The position numbers and the translations under genes were made by a program. 64,000 nt of DNA from Paenibacillus sp. LHD-117 (lineage in GTDB: Bacteria; Bacillota; Bacilli; Paenibacillales; Paenibacillaceae), in contig NZ_JAVFVT010000019.1 in assembly GCF_030929555.1 (NCBI RefSeq), forward strand, positions 1 to 64,000, in the 5' to 3' direction. The notes under the pieces are model-generated. The model was not told the DNA's origin, did no database searches, and saw only the letters and a program-made list of their open reading frames with translations. Below, in pieces: positions 8,292-18,425 of the stretch (within the stretch, counting starts at the first letter, position 1; every line of letters begins with the position of its first letter).

Positions 8292-10775
8292 TTAAGAGGA
8301 TGTAATAAACCATTCTAGTCGTTTTGAAGCCAACAATCTCTTATGTTTATCAACGGCATCATAGATGTTTAATGTGTAGTTTGTGAATTTCGGGATATTA
8401 ACGAACAAATTAGGATCTTCAATAATAATCTCTTGTCGAGAATTCCTGGTTACGACAAGATCTTCGCCTATTTTGAAAGTTTTTTCGTATCGCTTACCGT
8501 TGTCATCTACTAACTCTAAGATGATATCATGGCTAGTCAAGTCTTTCTGTGAAGACTCGGAAATTTCCATAGCATAATTAAAATTAAGAACAATTCTTCT
8601 TTCGTCTAGGATACTTGCTAGAACTCTATTAAAGCTCAACTTGTATGGATTTAGCTCTAGGTTCTCGAATGTTGTTGCAGGCGCTATAGATGTATAATCT
8701 AATTTTGTAATAGAAGGATGTAGATACGCTGTTGCTTTGTCTGTTGGATTAGCAAATTTAGATTCAACAATCCCCTCACCTAAAATAAGTTCAAAATCAT
8801 CATACCCCACATTTTTCGGGATCAACGTATATGCATACGTGCTAACTTTCCCGAACGGATTGATCAAATCTGCGGTAGATCCAATAATTGCAGGGAAAAC
8901 CATTCCCGCTTTGTTCCGGAAATATCCCACCCAGGAGTTCAGCTGATCAACACGGCTGCCTTTGTTCGTTAGTTCAAGATCAACATAAACCATGCTTGTA
9001 TTCTGACCTTCATAGATCTTTATTCCTTTTGCCGTTATATCCGATTTTTTATCTTCTCTTTGCGATAAGATCGTGCTGCCTAATTTATAGCTTTTTGGTG
9101 TTTTGATCGCATTTGTGCCTGCAAACGTTCCAATATGAATCGCATTTTCCGCAACTTTTTCGTTTACTTTAATTTCAACTTTTGAGAACTCTTGCAGGTA
9201 AGGGATTTTTGTTAGTACTAGATACTTAGCCGTTTCACCCTTGCTTAATGTGATTTTGTTATTCGTTTTTATAAGTTGTACTTGCTCTTTTAACAATACG
9301 CCGTCCAAATAGACACTGGCCGTTAATTCAGGTGCAGGAAGACTAGTTGTCGTAGTCATTGTATTAGATACCTGTATTTCAGCTTGAATAAGATCTTCAT
9401 TGTTCCATGGATTTCTATATAATTGATCGATCGTAACTTGATAGGATCCTTGCGTGTTTTTATAATCGACCTTTTTACCGAATGCTGTATTTTCTGTTAC
9501 TTGATTTGAAGCGGTAACCGCATGTTTACCAAGCAATCGTTTGACATCCTTATTATTGACTTTAATCGTTTCATACACATACAATGTACCCTTATTAGTT
9601 GTTTCAGAGGAAGGAATTTCAACCGAAACATCCACAGACTTATTAATTCCCGGATTGATGGAAATAGTCCCAGCCGCATCCTTTACTTCCATTGGGTAAG
9701 TTGCACCGCTTGCCGAAGTGTATTCAAATGAAAGTGCAGGCAGAATCACATTTTTTTTGCCGGTATTTAATAACTGATACTCTATGGTGAAACGATTTAA
9801 TTTATTCGAAATCGATGTGGTTACAACCTCATCTGGTTTTCCTTCCACGATCTGCGTTCCAGAATTTATCTTAATAACTGCAGTTTCCTTCAAATCCTCG
9901 GCTTTTGCTTTTATTTCATGATTAACTATAGGCAGTCCATAGGCCATGGTTTCCGTTTGTTGTACCCAAACAAGCTTAGCACCAGTCAATGATACAGAAG
10001 CGGGAATAGTTGCGCTAAGAAGAAAATCCTTTTTTTCGCGTGCAGCTACGGATTCGGTAGCTAGATCATATTCAATCGGATAAATTAAACCTTCAGCAGT
10101 CTTAATTACAAACTTCGTATTTGCAAACTTGACAGGAAGAGTTCCGTTATTGACAATTTGCCAAGTAAAAGAAACATGCTGTAATTCGCTGTCTTTCGCT
10201 AAAATACCGTTAGTCAGTTTCGTTGTTACCAATTGATTATTCCACTTATATTGTTGGGTCTGACCATAAGGCGTCACATTGTTATAGTTTTTAGGAATCG
10301 AAATTAATCCAACTCTTCTTTCGTAAGTGGATACACTGAAGTCCCACTTAATAACTTCAACATTGAGATCAGACAACTTCGTATTTTCATCTATTTCAGC
10401 GTAGTATGTAAAATCACGATTTGATTGTGCTGGAATAACTTCTTTCACATTAGCGTCGGCCGCTTTTATTTTAAAGTTCGAACCGCTTTTATTTTTTACT
10501 TTAAACCAATAATCGATAAGATCAACCGTCCTGCTTTCGCCATTATAAACGGTAATGGTAAAGACAAAGGCACGACCTTTTTCTCCTTCTACAATATCGG
10601 CAGATTTTAACTTCAAATAGCTTTTCCCCGTCAAATAGACCGCATTAAGTTTTGTAGGCGAAAAGTGACTTGCGGCTGGCGCAGCTTGTGCTGCTAGTAC
10701 ATTTGTTGGTACCGTAACGCTAGATGTGGCAATAAGAGTACCTACCACTACACCAATAGCCATGCGACGAAACAT
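8292..10775 (-). CDS. Large exported protein of unknown function, AT-rich
   Basis: 827 aa with a signal peptide (residues 1 to about 30, likely cut after VLA-A). The ATG at 10775 is chosen over upstream in-frame starts because GGGAG lies 9 nt before it and the signal peptide begins there. The body is built of several beta-sandwich-like repeats of about 110-130 residues, each with a 'WQIVNNGTLPVKFANTKF' or 'ELTNKGSRVDQLNSW' pattern that resembles domains describing pairs of related extracellular Ig-like modules. There is no SLH, LPXTG or catalytic motif. Codons are markedly more AT-rich than those of neighbouring genes such as metK, suggesting either different ancestry or different expression demands. 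It shares the intergenic strategy of its S-layer neighbours but is probably transcribed alone. Confidence 0.75.
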   Translation of the reverse strand: MFRRMAIGVVVGTLIATSSVTVPTNVLAAQAAPAASHFSPTKLNAVYLTGKSYLKLKSADIVEGEKGRAFVFTITVYNGESRTVDLIDYWFKVKNKSGSNFKIKAADANVKEVIPAQSNRDFTYYAEIDENTKLSDLNVEVIKWDFSVSTYERRVGLISIPKNYNNVTPYGQTQQYKWNNQLVTTKLTNGILAKDSELQHVSFTWQIVNNGTLPVKFANTKFVIKTAEGLIYPIEYDLATESVAAREKKDFLLSATIPASVSLTGAKLVWVQQTETMAYGLPIVNHEIKAKAEDLKETAVIKINSGTQIVEGKPDEVVTTSISNKLNRFTIEYQLLNTGKKNVILPALSFEYTSASGATYPMEVKDAAGTISINPGINKSVDVSVEIPSSETTNKGTLYVYETIKVNNKDVKRLLGKHAVTASNQVTENTAFGKKVDYKNTQGSYQVTIDQLYRNPWNNEDLIQAEIQVSNTMTTTTSLPAPELTASVYLDGVLLKEQVQLIKTNNKITLSKGETAKYLVLTKIPYLQEFSKVEIKVNEKVAENAIHIGTFAGTNAIKTPKSYKLGSTILSQREDKKSDITAKGIKIYEGQNTSMVYVDLELTNKGSRVDQLNSWVGYFRNKAGMVFPAIIGSTADLINPFGKVSTYAYTLIPKNVGYDDFELILGEGIVESKFANPTDKATAYLHPSITKLDYTSIAPATTFENLELNPYKLSFNRVLASILDERRIVLNFNYAMEISESSQKDLTSHDIILELVDDNGKRYEKTFKIGEDLVVTRNSRQEIIIEDPNLFVNIPKFTNYTLNIYDAVDKHKRLLASKRLEWFITSS

Positions 10776-10852
10776 GCTGTTCACTCCCTTTTTACTTCTA
10801 TTATCCATATAGACGTAATTAAGTATAGCAATGTTTCGTGAACGACTCATGA

Positions 10853-10888
10853 ACAAAAAAAGAAATCCCCCGGAGGGGATTTCTTTTT
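10853..10888 (-). terminator. Strong intrinsic terminator of the major S-layer gene
   Basis: Stem AAAGAAATCCCC/GGGGATTTCTTT with a short loop. The minus strand continues TTTTTTTGTTC. Confidence 0.9.
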
Positions 10889-10900
10889 AATCATGTTTAA

Positions 10901-13672
10901 TTATGGTGCAGGAGGAGCAGTTACAGTTACTTCAACCGTTACCGATTGAGTACCGGAAGATACGTTAACTTTCCAAGTACCAACAGCGTTAAATGTTACA
11001 GCGCGGTCAGTGTCAAGCGCTACTGCGCCAGCTTGGTCAGTTACGAAGATTGCAGTTGCTGGGCCATTAGCAGCACCATCAGCAGCAACTCCGTATTGGT
11101 CTTTCGCTTCGAACCAAAGCGTTGCGTTTTTAGCAAGAACGTCAGCAATAGCTGTGCCAGTTGTAACTGTTACTTTAGTAACTGCATCGTCGTTCTTCTT
11201 AGCTGTAATAGAAGCAACAACTGGAGCAGCTTTGGAAACTGTTACGTCAGCAGTTTGAACAACTACTTCGCCGTTTTGCTTAGCAAGGTAGAGGTTGATT
11301 TTAACAGTGCCTTCTTTGTCCGTTACACCAGCGACTTTCCAAACACCGCCATCTGTGTCGTTAACAACCAGAGTGGAAGAGTCAGCAGAAGAAGCCGTTT
11401 GGATTACGCCGGATTGCAGAGCAACTTTAGCGCCGCTAGCATCTTTACCTACTACTTTGATTTCTTTTGCGTATTTGCTTGTAGTCAAGCCTGCAGCTTT
11501 TGCAGCAACTGTACCCAGAGCTTCAACTTCGTAAGTCAGAGCAGCGTCGGACTTAACGGAAGCAAGGTCAACAGTAGCAGTGTCAAGCAGACCAGTTGTT
11601 GTATTGTTGTTAGCTACATAAGCTGCAGCATTAGTAGCTGTATCAAACAATTTGAAAGTTACTTTCGTAGCTTTGTCATGGTCAGCAGCAGTCAATGTGA
11701 TACCAGTATCTTTAATAGCTGTTACAGAGTAAGCTGTGTCTACAACAGTACCGAAGTTTGCGTTGTCAGCTTCAACAACAACAACAGTAGCAGCGCCTGC
11801 TGTATATGCGTTACCGTATTGATCAGTGAAAGTGCCTTTCAGCGTGATCGCTGCGCCTTTAACTGCTTTAGTAACACCGGAAGCTACGTTGATTGCAGCC
11901 GCGTACTTAGCGTCAACTACAGTCAGGGAAACATTTGCATTGTTGGAGTTAGCTTTTACAGTTACTAGCAGCAATGCAGTTCCCTTAGTAGCGCCAGGGC
12001 TTGTTACTTGTACATAAGCCTTGTCGCCATCTTTAACTACGGAACCAACTTGGAATACGCCTGTGTTTCCGGAAGTGATAACAAGCTCAGCAGCCGCTTT
12101 ATCGGCAATTTCTTGTGCAGTCAGAGCATTGCCATACTGGTCATTAGCTTGGATTTCAACTTTGTAGTTAGCTTGGCCAAGACCAAATTGGTCAGCTGGA
12201 GCTACCAGGCTAACAGAACTAATGGATTTCTGGCCATTTACAGCAAATTCAATCTTGCTGGATTTGCCAGTTGCATTAACAATCACTTGAATAGAAAGAG
12301 TTTTAGGACCATTGAATTGAGCGATATCGAATTGAAGTTTCTTCTTGTCTCCAGTCAACTCAATATTCGAAATTTCATCACTCTTAATGAATGTCAAACC
12401 AGCAAAACTTGCATCAGTCAGGTCAACTGTGTTGCCATACTGATCTTTTGCAACGTATGGAAGTTTGATATCCGATTTATTGGACTCAAGAGTTTTTCCT
12501 GCTTCTACTTCAGGAGTGCTTAGTGTTACTTCTGCAACATGCTTAGCAAGTTGAACAGCAACTGTTTTTGTAGCAGATTTAGCAAATTTCAGATCAACTA
12601 CAGTCAGGTTCAGAGAAGTTGTAGTGCTAGGCACGCCTGCAATTGTAACTTTTCCGCTTGCAGGAGTTCCAGCAACACCAACTGTGGAAGTCGCAGTCAG
12701 CGAACCAGCTACACCAGCACTTACTTCTTCACCGTATTGGTTAAGAAGTTTGTATGCCACTTCTACATCGTTAGTCCCTGCAATCGCAGCAGTGCGGTAA
12801 CCATTTTCTTCTACCGATACAGTCTCGATACGCTCAGCAGTAGTGGAGAATGTAGCAACATCCTTACCAGCAGCGAATCCCAAGCCACTTACTGTTGCTG
12901 TGTAATCGCCAGCAGCAAGTGCGATGCTTGTTTCAAGAGTAGCAGCAGTTTTCGCTTCATTGAAAGTAACTTTAGAAACGTTAACTACTGTTGCGCCTCT
13001 TTTCAGAGAGAAAGTAGCTTTAGTCGTGTCAACAGCAGAGTTGAATTTAACTTCAACTTTTTTCACGCCAACTGCTGCAGCGGAGGAAACTTGGCTAGCA
13101 ACTTCTACCAACCCGAGTTTTTGCTCAAGCGTTACGCCTGGCTCAACTTCAGTTTTCAGAGCGCCAACGATTGCAACGTAAGTTTCGCCACGAAGCGGAA
13201 CTGCGTCGAAATCAGTGTCTTCTGGTGCAAGACCAGCTTCAACTGCTACTTCGTCAACTTGGTCGTACTCAACGTCTTGACCAAGAGCGCGAAGGATCAG
13301 CAGGTAGAAGTCGCGAGTTTCGAGTTCGTCGCCGAAGCCGAATTCTGTTGCGCTTTTACCTTGTACCAGACCTACTTCTACTGCCCAGGAGATGTAACCA
13401 TCGTAGTTAGCGTCAGTTACGTCTTCGAATTCATGCGTTTTTTCAGCGTCTTTTGCTTCGTCTTCAGCGCCGAACAGGCGGGACAGAAGAACGACTGCGT
13501 CTTGACGTTTCCAAGTTTGGTCTTCTTTCAGGTCGCCGTCAGCGTTACCCAAAATAACACCAAGCTCGTTCAAATATTCACCAGCAGTTGGTTCTTCTGC
13601 TGCGGATACTACAGTTGCGAACATGGAGAATACCATTGCGATCGCAACTAACAGGGATAAACTTTTCTTCAT
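10901..13672 (-). CDS. Probable major S-layer protein with N-terminal SLH modules
   Basis: 923 aa. Signal peptide of 24 residues (MKKSLSLLVAIAMVFSMFAT...VSA). Residues about 25-190 are three divergent SLH modules ('LKEDQTWKRQDAVVLLSRLFG', 'FEDVTDANYDGYISWAVEVG', 'LRGETYVAIVGAL'). The remainder (about 195-923) consists of Ig-like beta domains rich in Ala, Thr and Val, with repeated 'DQYGN' loops. Codon use is extremely biased (AAA, GAA, GTA/GTT, GCA, ACA, CCA), unlike the GC-rich flanking genes, as expected for one of the most abundant proteins of the cell. The ATG at 13672 is chosen because of GGAGGAG and the signal peptide; an upstream extension in frame is not convincing. A promoter, a leader of about 210 nt and a strong terminator frame it. 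N-terminal SLH placement is as in Paenibacillus/Bacillus S-layer proteins, while the other SLH proteins here carry SLH at the C terminus. Confidence 0.88.
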   Translation of the reverse strand: MKKSLSLLVAIAMVFSMFATVVSAAEEPTAGEYLNELGVILGNADGDLKEDQTWKRQDAVVLLSRLFGAEDEAKDAEKTHEFEDVTDANYDGYISWAVEVGLVQGKSATEFGFGDELETRDFYLLILRALGQDVEYDQVDEVAVEAGLAPEDTDFDAVPLRGETYVAIVGALKTEVEPGVTLEQKLGLVEVASQVSSAAAVGVKKVEVKFNSAVDTTKATFSLKRGATVVNVSKVTFNEAKTAATLETSIALAAGDYTATVSGLGFAAGKDVATFSTTAERIETVSVEENGYRTAAIAGTNDVEVAYKLLNQYGEEVSAGVAGSLTATSTVGVAGTPASGKVTIAGVPSTTTSLNLTVVDLKFAKSATKTVAVQLAKHVAEVTLSTPEVEAGKTLESNKSDIKLPYVAKDQYGNTVDLTDASFAGLTFIKSDEISNIELTGDKKKLQFDIAQFNGPKTLSIQVIVNATGKSSKIEFAVNGQKSISSVSLVAPADQFGLGQANYKVEIQANDQYGNALTAQEIADKAAAELVITSGNTGVFQVGSVVKDGDKAYVQVTSPGATKGTALLLVTVKANSNNANVSLTVVDAKYAAAINVASGVTKAVKGAAITLKGTFTDQYGNAYTAGAATVVVVEADNANFGTVVDTAYSVTAIKDTGITLTAADHDKATKVTFKLFDTATNAAAYVANNNTTTGLLDTATVDLASVKSDAALTYEVEALGTVAAKAAGLTTSKYAKEIKVVGKDASGAKVALQSGVIQTASSADSSTLVVNDTDGGVWKVAGVTDKEGTVKINLYLAKQNGEVVVQTADVTVSKAAPVVASITAKKNDDAVTKVTVTTGTAIADVLAKNATLWFEAKDQYGVAADGAANGPATAIFVTDQAGAVALDTDRAVTFNAVGTWKVNVSSGTQSVTVEVTVTAPPAP

Positions 13673-14227
13673 AACCTTTTTTTCTCCTCCTCTAAATTGC
13701 TTCGGTTGTTGAGAGTTTTGTAGAGATAATGAATTGCTCGTTTCCCTCATAGCCGATTCACCCCCTTCCCAGAGTTGAGCATAAATTTGTATAAATGATG
13801 TCTACGGACATGGTTAACCCTATGTAAGCCGATGTCGTAGAAACTTGTAAACCATGAAAGAATAGATGCTAGACTCGCTGCATCACTATAACATTATACA
13901 ATGGGCTATTGCCACCGTAAAGAGGAACTTGTGAAATCATGGCAGTCGTTCCCTGTATAATGCCTATCCGGAGCATCATTTGTGCGCCCTTGTGACAACG
14001 TCATGTATTTAAACGTTGGTTACGCGGAAAAGTTGCGATTCTTACGAAAAACTTTTCGAAGTTTTTTGCGTTTTGGTCGCACTTTCTCCAAGGCACTTCG
14101 TTAGTATAGCTCGTTTTCATGCGGACCGTCGATGCTTAACTTTTTCCATGGATAAGTTTGCACCTATGAATCTCGTACAAGCCTTTATACTCATTGCAAG
14201 ACGCATTAAAACAATTACAAATAAACG
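13673..14227. other. Intergenic region: long S-layer mRNA leader and unassigned upstream part
   Basis: About 555 bp without a gene. The part up to about 13886 is the predicted untranslated leader of the S-layer gene. Upstream of the promoter there is an A/T stem, AAAAACTT-TTCG-AAGTTTTT, near 14047-14066. It has no assigned role. Nothing else is recognisable. Confidence 0.6.
13893..13921 (-). promoter_or_regulatory. Sigma-A promoter of the major S-layer gene
   Basis: Minus strand TTTACG (13916-13921), 17-bp spacer, perfect TATAAT (13893-13898). Start predicted near 13886, giving a leader of about 214 nt. Long leaders are typical of S-layer genes and are known to stabilise the mRNA in several species. 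Confidence 0.65.
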
Positions 14228-14253
14228 AAAGAGACCGGCAAAGCTGCCGGCCT
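14228..14253 (-). terminator. Terminator hairpin of the 1386-aa SLH protein gene
   Basis: Stem GAG.CCGGC/GCCGG.CTC, followed on the minus strand by TTTCGTTTATTTG. It lies 12 bp past the stop. Confidence 0.7.
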
Positions 14254-14264
14254 CCATCTCACGA

Positions 14265-17200
14265 TTAGTTATAAATTTTCGGTAGCTTATCCATATCGTT
14301 CATAACACGCGACATAATGATCGCCGCGTCACTGCGAAGCAGACGTGCCTTCGGCTCGAATACCGAACCTTCCTTCGGCTCCAGCGGATTGATCAGCTTG
14401 CCCTGGATAAAGGCTTTTTTCTGAATCGCAAGAACCGACGGGATGGAGTAGAAATCAAACGTACCTGAGTCCTTGAAAATCTTATCCAGTGACTTCTTAG
14501 CTTTCGTCGAATCGGTCTCTAGCTTAAGCTGCAACGCCCTCGCTAGAATAACCGATGCTTCTTGCCGCGTGAGCTCCACATCCTCGTCGAAGAAGCCCGG
14601 ACGTTTGCCGTTAACGATGCCTGCTCTTGCAGCGGTCTCGATATATCGATAATCATAGATGGCGCTGGAGTTGTTCGCATTCGTTATGGTCTCCGGATAA
14701 TAGGAGAAGTGATGGGCCCCTTCATAATTGAGCGGAAGATCCATCGCTCTAACGATCATGCGCGTAAACTCGCCGCGAGTCACGTAACGGTCTCCGCCGA
14801 ACACACCGATCGGATCAATTGCATTCATAATTCCTTTGGCGAAAATAGCATCCATGGCTTCACGGGCATACGGATGGTCCGTGATATCATTGTAACCGCG
14901 CGTCAGCTTCACGGCCACGTAGTAGCCGAATTTCGTGAACGGAACGGTTACAGTCCGCTTTTTCTCGTCAACGACGCCGCCGATATTCTCCCACGTGCTG
15001 TTATACGGATCGAATCGGAATACCGTAATGGTCGTTCCGGCGCTTTGCACTACATTGGAATCGTAAGTAATCGTCAAGCTGCCCGGAGCGCTTGGTATCA
15101 ATTCACGGTCGAACTGGTTCCAACGGCTGGCGAATGTTCCCGTATGCTTGCCGACCAAATTAGGGAACGGGAACGGATCAAGTCCGGTTGTGATCGGGTC
15201 GTACGCCGGCGAAGAAGGATCCGGGTTATCCGCCAATCCCGCGTCTATCCAAAATAACGGACTCGCCTTGATGAACTGTCTTGCTTGATCCTGGAACCGG
15301 TATCCGATATGCAGGTTACCTTCCGCCTGACTGTTCGCCGAATAGTTCGGCGGTTGGCTGTCGTACAAATGGCGATCGACGATGCCGTCATTCGGGTTGG
15401 CGATCGCGAACAGAATATCGTTTCCATTATAAACTTGCGTCGCATGGCCCGACGAGTTGTTGTATTTCGGGCGGATAAGCTGCGTATTTTTGCCGAAAGA
15501 CAGCGACAGCGCATTATTGAACAGCTTATGGGACGACTTCATCGTCTCCATCATTTGTGCGCCCGGTATATTAGTAGGGACGTATTTCACGATCAATTCT
15601 TGCTCAATCGTATCATCGCCGCGCGTAATCTCAAATTCAATTCCGGTTTCTTTTCCGGCCCGCAAATCTTTGACGACAAGACGGAATGCCTCGATTAGAT
15701 TTTCGTCGCCTTCGCTGTAGTTAATATAGGTCACTTTCTCCGCCACTTGTTTATCGATTGTCACGGAATCCGCGCCCGGCGAAGAAATAATGACTTCCAC
15801 GAAGTTTTGGTTCGTGATCGTTTCTTCTTTCAACGGCTTTTGAATCGTGTACGGAATCGATACGGAGTCGATCTCCAAGCGGTGAGTCGCTCTTGGTCCT
15901 GCTTCGCCCGCATTAAATACGGTCGTGACATAAACCATGGAACTTCCGTCATCCGGCATGACCTGACTCAAGATTTTGTAATAGAAATATTGCCCGTCCA
16001 CATCGTAATAGAAGGCGACGTCCGCATCCGCAGTTGTAGGGTTGGAGTTCGTTCCTTTGTTGAACGGGGTATTCTCGTAACCGGCTAGCGGAACTCCTTT
16101 GCGTGTTGGCGTAAACTCCATGCCAAGGTTCCATACGACGTTCGTCTTCCAGTTCGGGGAAGCGATTGTCACGATGTAGTTTTGTTTATCGCCCAAAGCG
16201 GCGTGTGCCGTATTGGAATTGTTGTTGAAGTCGCTACCCAGGTCAACGAAGTCGAACGTTCCGTATACATTGTAGTATGCTTCTTTGGTTGTAAATACAG
16301 TCCCTTGTTTCGGGAAGCTCGGATCGTTCGGCAGCGGTGTCGCAAGGTTCTGGCTGTAAGGATAAACGCCATCCGTGTTCGGCGCCGGAATGACCGGCAG
16401 GTTGCTTGGCACGATCGTAAATTTCAACGTATTCTCATAATTGTTCTTGGCAGAACGGAAGACGAACTTGATCGTGTTTTCCCCCGCCTTATTTAATACG
16501 CCGAAGATTCTATCCCGAGCAGCCCCGTGCAAAGTCGCATCCGAATTGCCTAGGTTCAACGGTTTGAATTTGGAGATGGTGCCATCCGGCGCTAATGGGA
16601 TTTCTACATTATTAATGTAAAGAAAAACGGATGTACCATATACAATTTCGGCGCTGTTGACGACGTTGAACAATTGACCTTTCAATTCGCCAAGTTTGTT
16701 GATCAGGCTGTCCTTCGATTCTCTCACGGAGTCGAATTCGATTTTCATGCCGTCCACGACTTTATCGAACTTCATATGCGGTCCGTAGAGCAGCTTGGCA
16801 ATGATCTGTTTCGTTTCCGTAGACACGTTGGCGGTACGATTAAGCGCAAACCCTATTGTGTTCGTCCCGGATTTCGGAAGTTCGTTGATTTGGACGAACG
16901 TCCGCAGGAACGGTACGGATTGACCGTTAATCGTACGGTACACGATTTCGGACAGCGGCGTGGAGCCCATCGAATAAATCTGCTTAAACGGAGCTCCCGT
17001 CGTATCTTCGTCAATTCCGTTCATTTTGAATAGATCATTATGCGTCCCACCGAGCACGGTATAATTCCCGACCAAAATTTCCACCGCCATCGGCATGGAG
17101 AAGACGTTAACGCCTTCGCTCGGGATGTCGGCCCCTTGAAGACCCAAGATGCGGGATGCGTTCGTCGCCGGATTTGTCATCGAGTTATCAAAGCCAGACA

Positions 17201-18425
17201 AGTAGTTAATGTCATAGATATAAGAAACGTTGCTGTTGCGTACAGTGAAGCTTGTCCAATTGGAATAGTTGAACACCGCATTGTTCGGTGCGATAAAACG
17301 AATGCGATTGGATTCATCGAATGTTAGATCCGGAAGCGTATACGAGAAATTAACGCTAATGAATTTCGTGCTTGCGTCAATTGTCGATGGAGTATACGTT
17401 ACGGTGCCCACCGTTGGGCTGAGCGTTTGCGTTGTTCCGTTGCCTTCTTGAAGCTCCATCTTGAGACGGTTGGCTAATTCGGTGGAGAAATTAACGCCCG
17501 CACCGTTCGGATCGATCGTATTGTTCGGATTAGTTGGCAAATCGCGAAGCGGCAGCGGGATAATCGCCGTTCCATCGATCTTGATCTGGCCCGTAGCCAC
17601 GCTTGGCGTAAGGAAGTTCAGATTATTTTCCAAATTTACGATTTGCGGAGTTGTCTGGGAATCCTTGATTTTCAAATTATAGTACGTTACTTCGCCGTTA
17701 TAGAAAGCGACCTCGCGGGTTGTCTCGACGACCTGCCCGCCGTTTAGGACTTTAAATGTAATGATGTTGATGCCTTTGTCGATGCTCAGCTGGGAGGTGC
17801 TAAAACGGCTTTCGTTCGTCGACGTGGATACGTTGAAGTCGTAACTGCGTCCGTTGATGACGATCGTTACTTTCGTGGCGTTAGGCGCTTTGCCTGTAAT
17901 GACGATTTGTCCTTTGTCCTGAATGACCGGAGCCGTGGAATAAAGCATCGTCGGCTGGTTTTCCGGCATTTCGTAATCTTTGTTCTCAAAAGTAATCTTC
18001 ATATCGTACAGCATCGGGCTGTTACGGTAATCAATATAAATGGATTCGCTGACTTCAGAGGAACCAGCGATCCCTTTGAACGTGATTTTGTTAAGGCCCG
18101 GGAATAGGATCAGGTTGCTGACGGTAATTTTGTTATCACCGGTCGTTGCAATGCCTGTCGTGATTTCTTCCGTCGTGTTCAGCACCGTGCCGGATGCCGT
18201 GACTTGCTTCACGTTATAGCTGATGGAGCTGCCCACTACGCCATTGATCGTGCCCTGGAGAGAGATCGATTCCGTCGATACGATACGGGCATTGCCCGGC
18301 GTATCATGTTCATTCGGGAACAAGAAATAAGATCCCGCCGCCGAAGCCGTCTGCGGGGCAACGTAGGTTGGGAGCAGGGTGATGAATAAAGCGATGGTCA
18401 AGATCAGTGCTAATGCTCTTCTCAA
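14265..18425 (-). CDS. Large SLH-domain cell-surface protein
   Basis: 1386 aa. Signal peptide 1 to about 29 (LLPTYVAPQTASA). The long central part consists of Ig-like/beta repeats with alternating 'I.G......VTI.ING' patterns (for example 'IVITGKAPNATKVTIVINGR'), suggesting adhesin-like or structural modules. The C terminus (about 1170-1386) holds three SLH modules with 'VTRGEFTRMIVRAM', 'LTRQEASVILARAL' and 'LLRSDAAIIMSRVM'. The start is TTG, chosen because AAAGGAGG lies 9 nt upstream and the signal peptide begins there. Base composition is like the GC-rich neighbours, not like the adjacent S-layer gene. Its own terminator follows. It is anchored through wall polymer made by the tagO/csaB genes next door. 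The exact role is unknown. Confidence 0.88.
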   Translation of the reverse strand: MRRALALILTIALFITLLPTYVAPQTASAAGSYFLFPNEHDTPGNARIVSTESISLQGTINGVVGSSISYNVKQVTASGTVLNTTEEITTGIATTGDNKITVSNLILFPGLNKITFKGIAGSSEVSESIYIDYRNSPMLYDMKITFENKDYEMPENQPTMLYSTAPVIQDKGQIVITGKAPNATKVTIVINGRSYDFNVSTSTNESRFSTSQLSIDKGINIITFKVLNGGQVVETTREVAFYNGEVTYYNLKIKDSQTTPQIVNLENNLNFLTPSVATGQIKIDGTAIIPLPLRDLPTNPNNTIDPNGAGVNFSTELANRLKMELQEGNGTTQTLSPTVGTVTYTPSTIDASTKFISVNFSYTLPDLTFDESNRIRFIAPNNAVFNYSNWTSFTVRNSNVSYIYDINYLSGFDNSMTNPATNASRILGLQGADIPSEGVNVFSMPMAVEILVGNYTVLGGTHNDLFKMNGIDEDTTGAPFKQIYSMGSTPLSEIVYRTINGQSVPFLRTFVQINELPKSGTNTIGFALNRTANVSTETKQIIAKLLYGPHMKFDKVVDGMKIEFDSVRESKDSLINKLGELKGQLFNVVNSAEIVYGTSVFLYINNVEIPLAPDGTISKFKPLNLGNSDATLHGAARDRIFGVLNKAGENTIKFVFRSAKNNYENTLKFTIVPSNLPVIPAPNTDGVYPYSQNLATPLPNDPSFPKQGTVFTTKEAYYNVYGTFDFVDLGSDFNNNSNTAHAALGDKQNYIVTIASPNWKTNVVWNLGMEFTPTRKGVPLAGYENTPFNKGTNSNPTTADADVAFYYDVDGQYFYYKILSQVMPDDGSSMVYVTTVFNAGEAGPRATHRLEIDSVSIPYTIQKPLKEETITNQNFVEVIISSPGADSVTIDKQVAEKVTYINYSEGDENLIEAFRLVVKDLRAGKETGIEFEITRGDDTIEQELIVKYVPTNIPGAQMMETMKSSHKLFNNALSLSFGKNTQLIRPKYNNSSGHATQVYNGNDILFAIANPNDGIVDRHLYDSQPPNYSANSQAEGNLHIGYRFQDQARQFIKASPLFWIDAGLADNPDPSSPAYDPITTGLDPFPFPNLVGKHTGTFASRWNQFDRELIPSAPGSLTITYDSNVVQSAGTTITVFRFDPYNSTWENIGGVVDEKKRTVTVPFTKFGYYVAVKLTRGYNDITDHPYAREAMDAIFAKGIMNAIDPIGVFGGDRYVTRGEFTRMIVRAMDLPLNYEGAHHFSYYPETITNANNSSAIYDYRYIETAARAGIVNGKRPGFFDEDVELTRQEASVILARALQLKLETDSTKAKKSLDKIFKDSGTFDFYSIPSVLAIQKKAFIQGKLINPLEPKEGSVFEPKARLLRSDAAIIMSRVMNDMDKLPKIYN

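Noticed and set aside
10946..13651. Long plus-strand frames opposite the S-layer gene
   Set aside because: The strong codon bias of the S-layer gene leaves few antisense stops. The Ser/Cys-rich products are artefacts.
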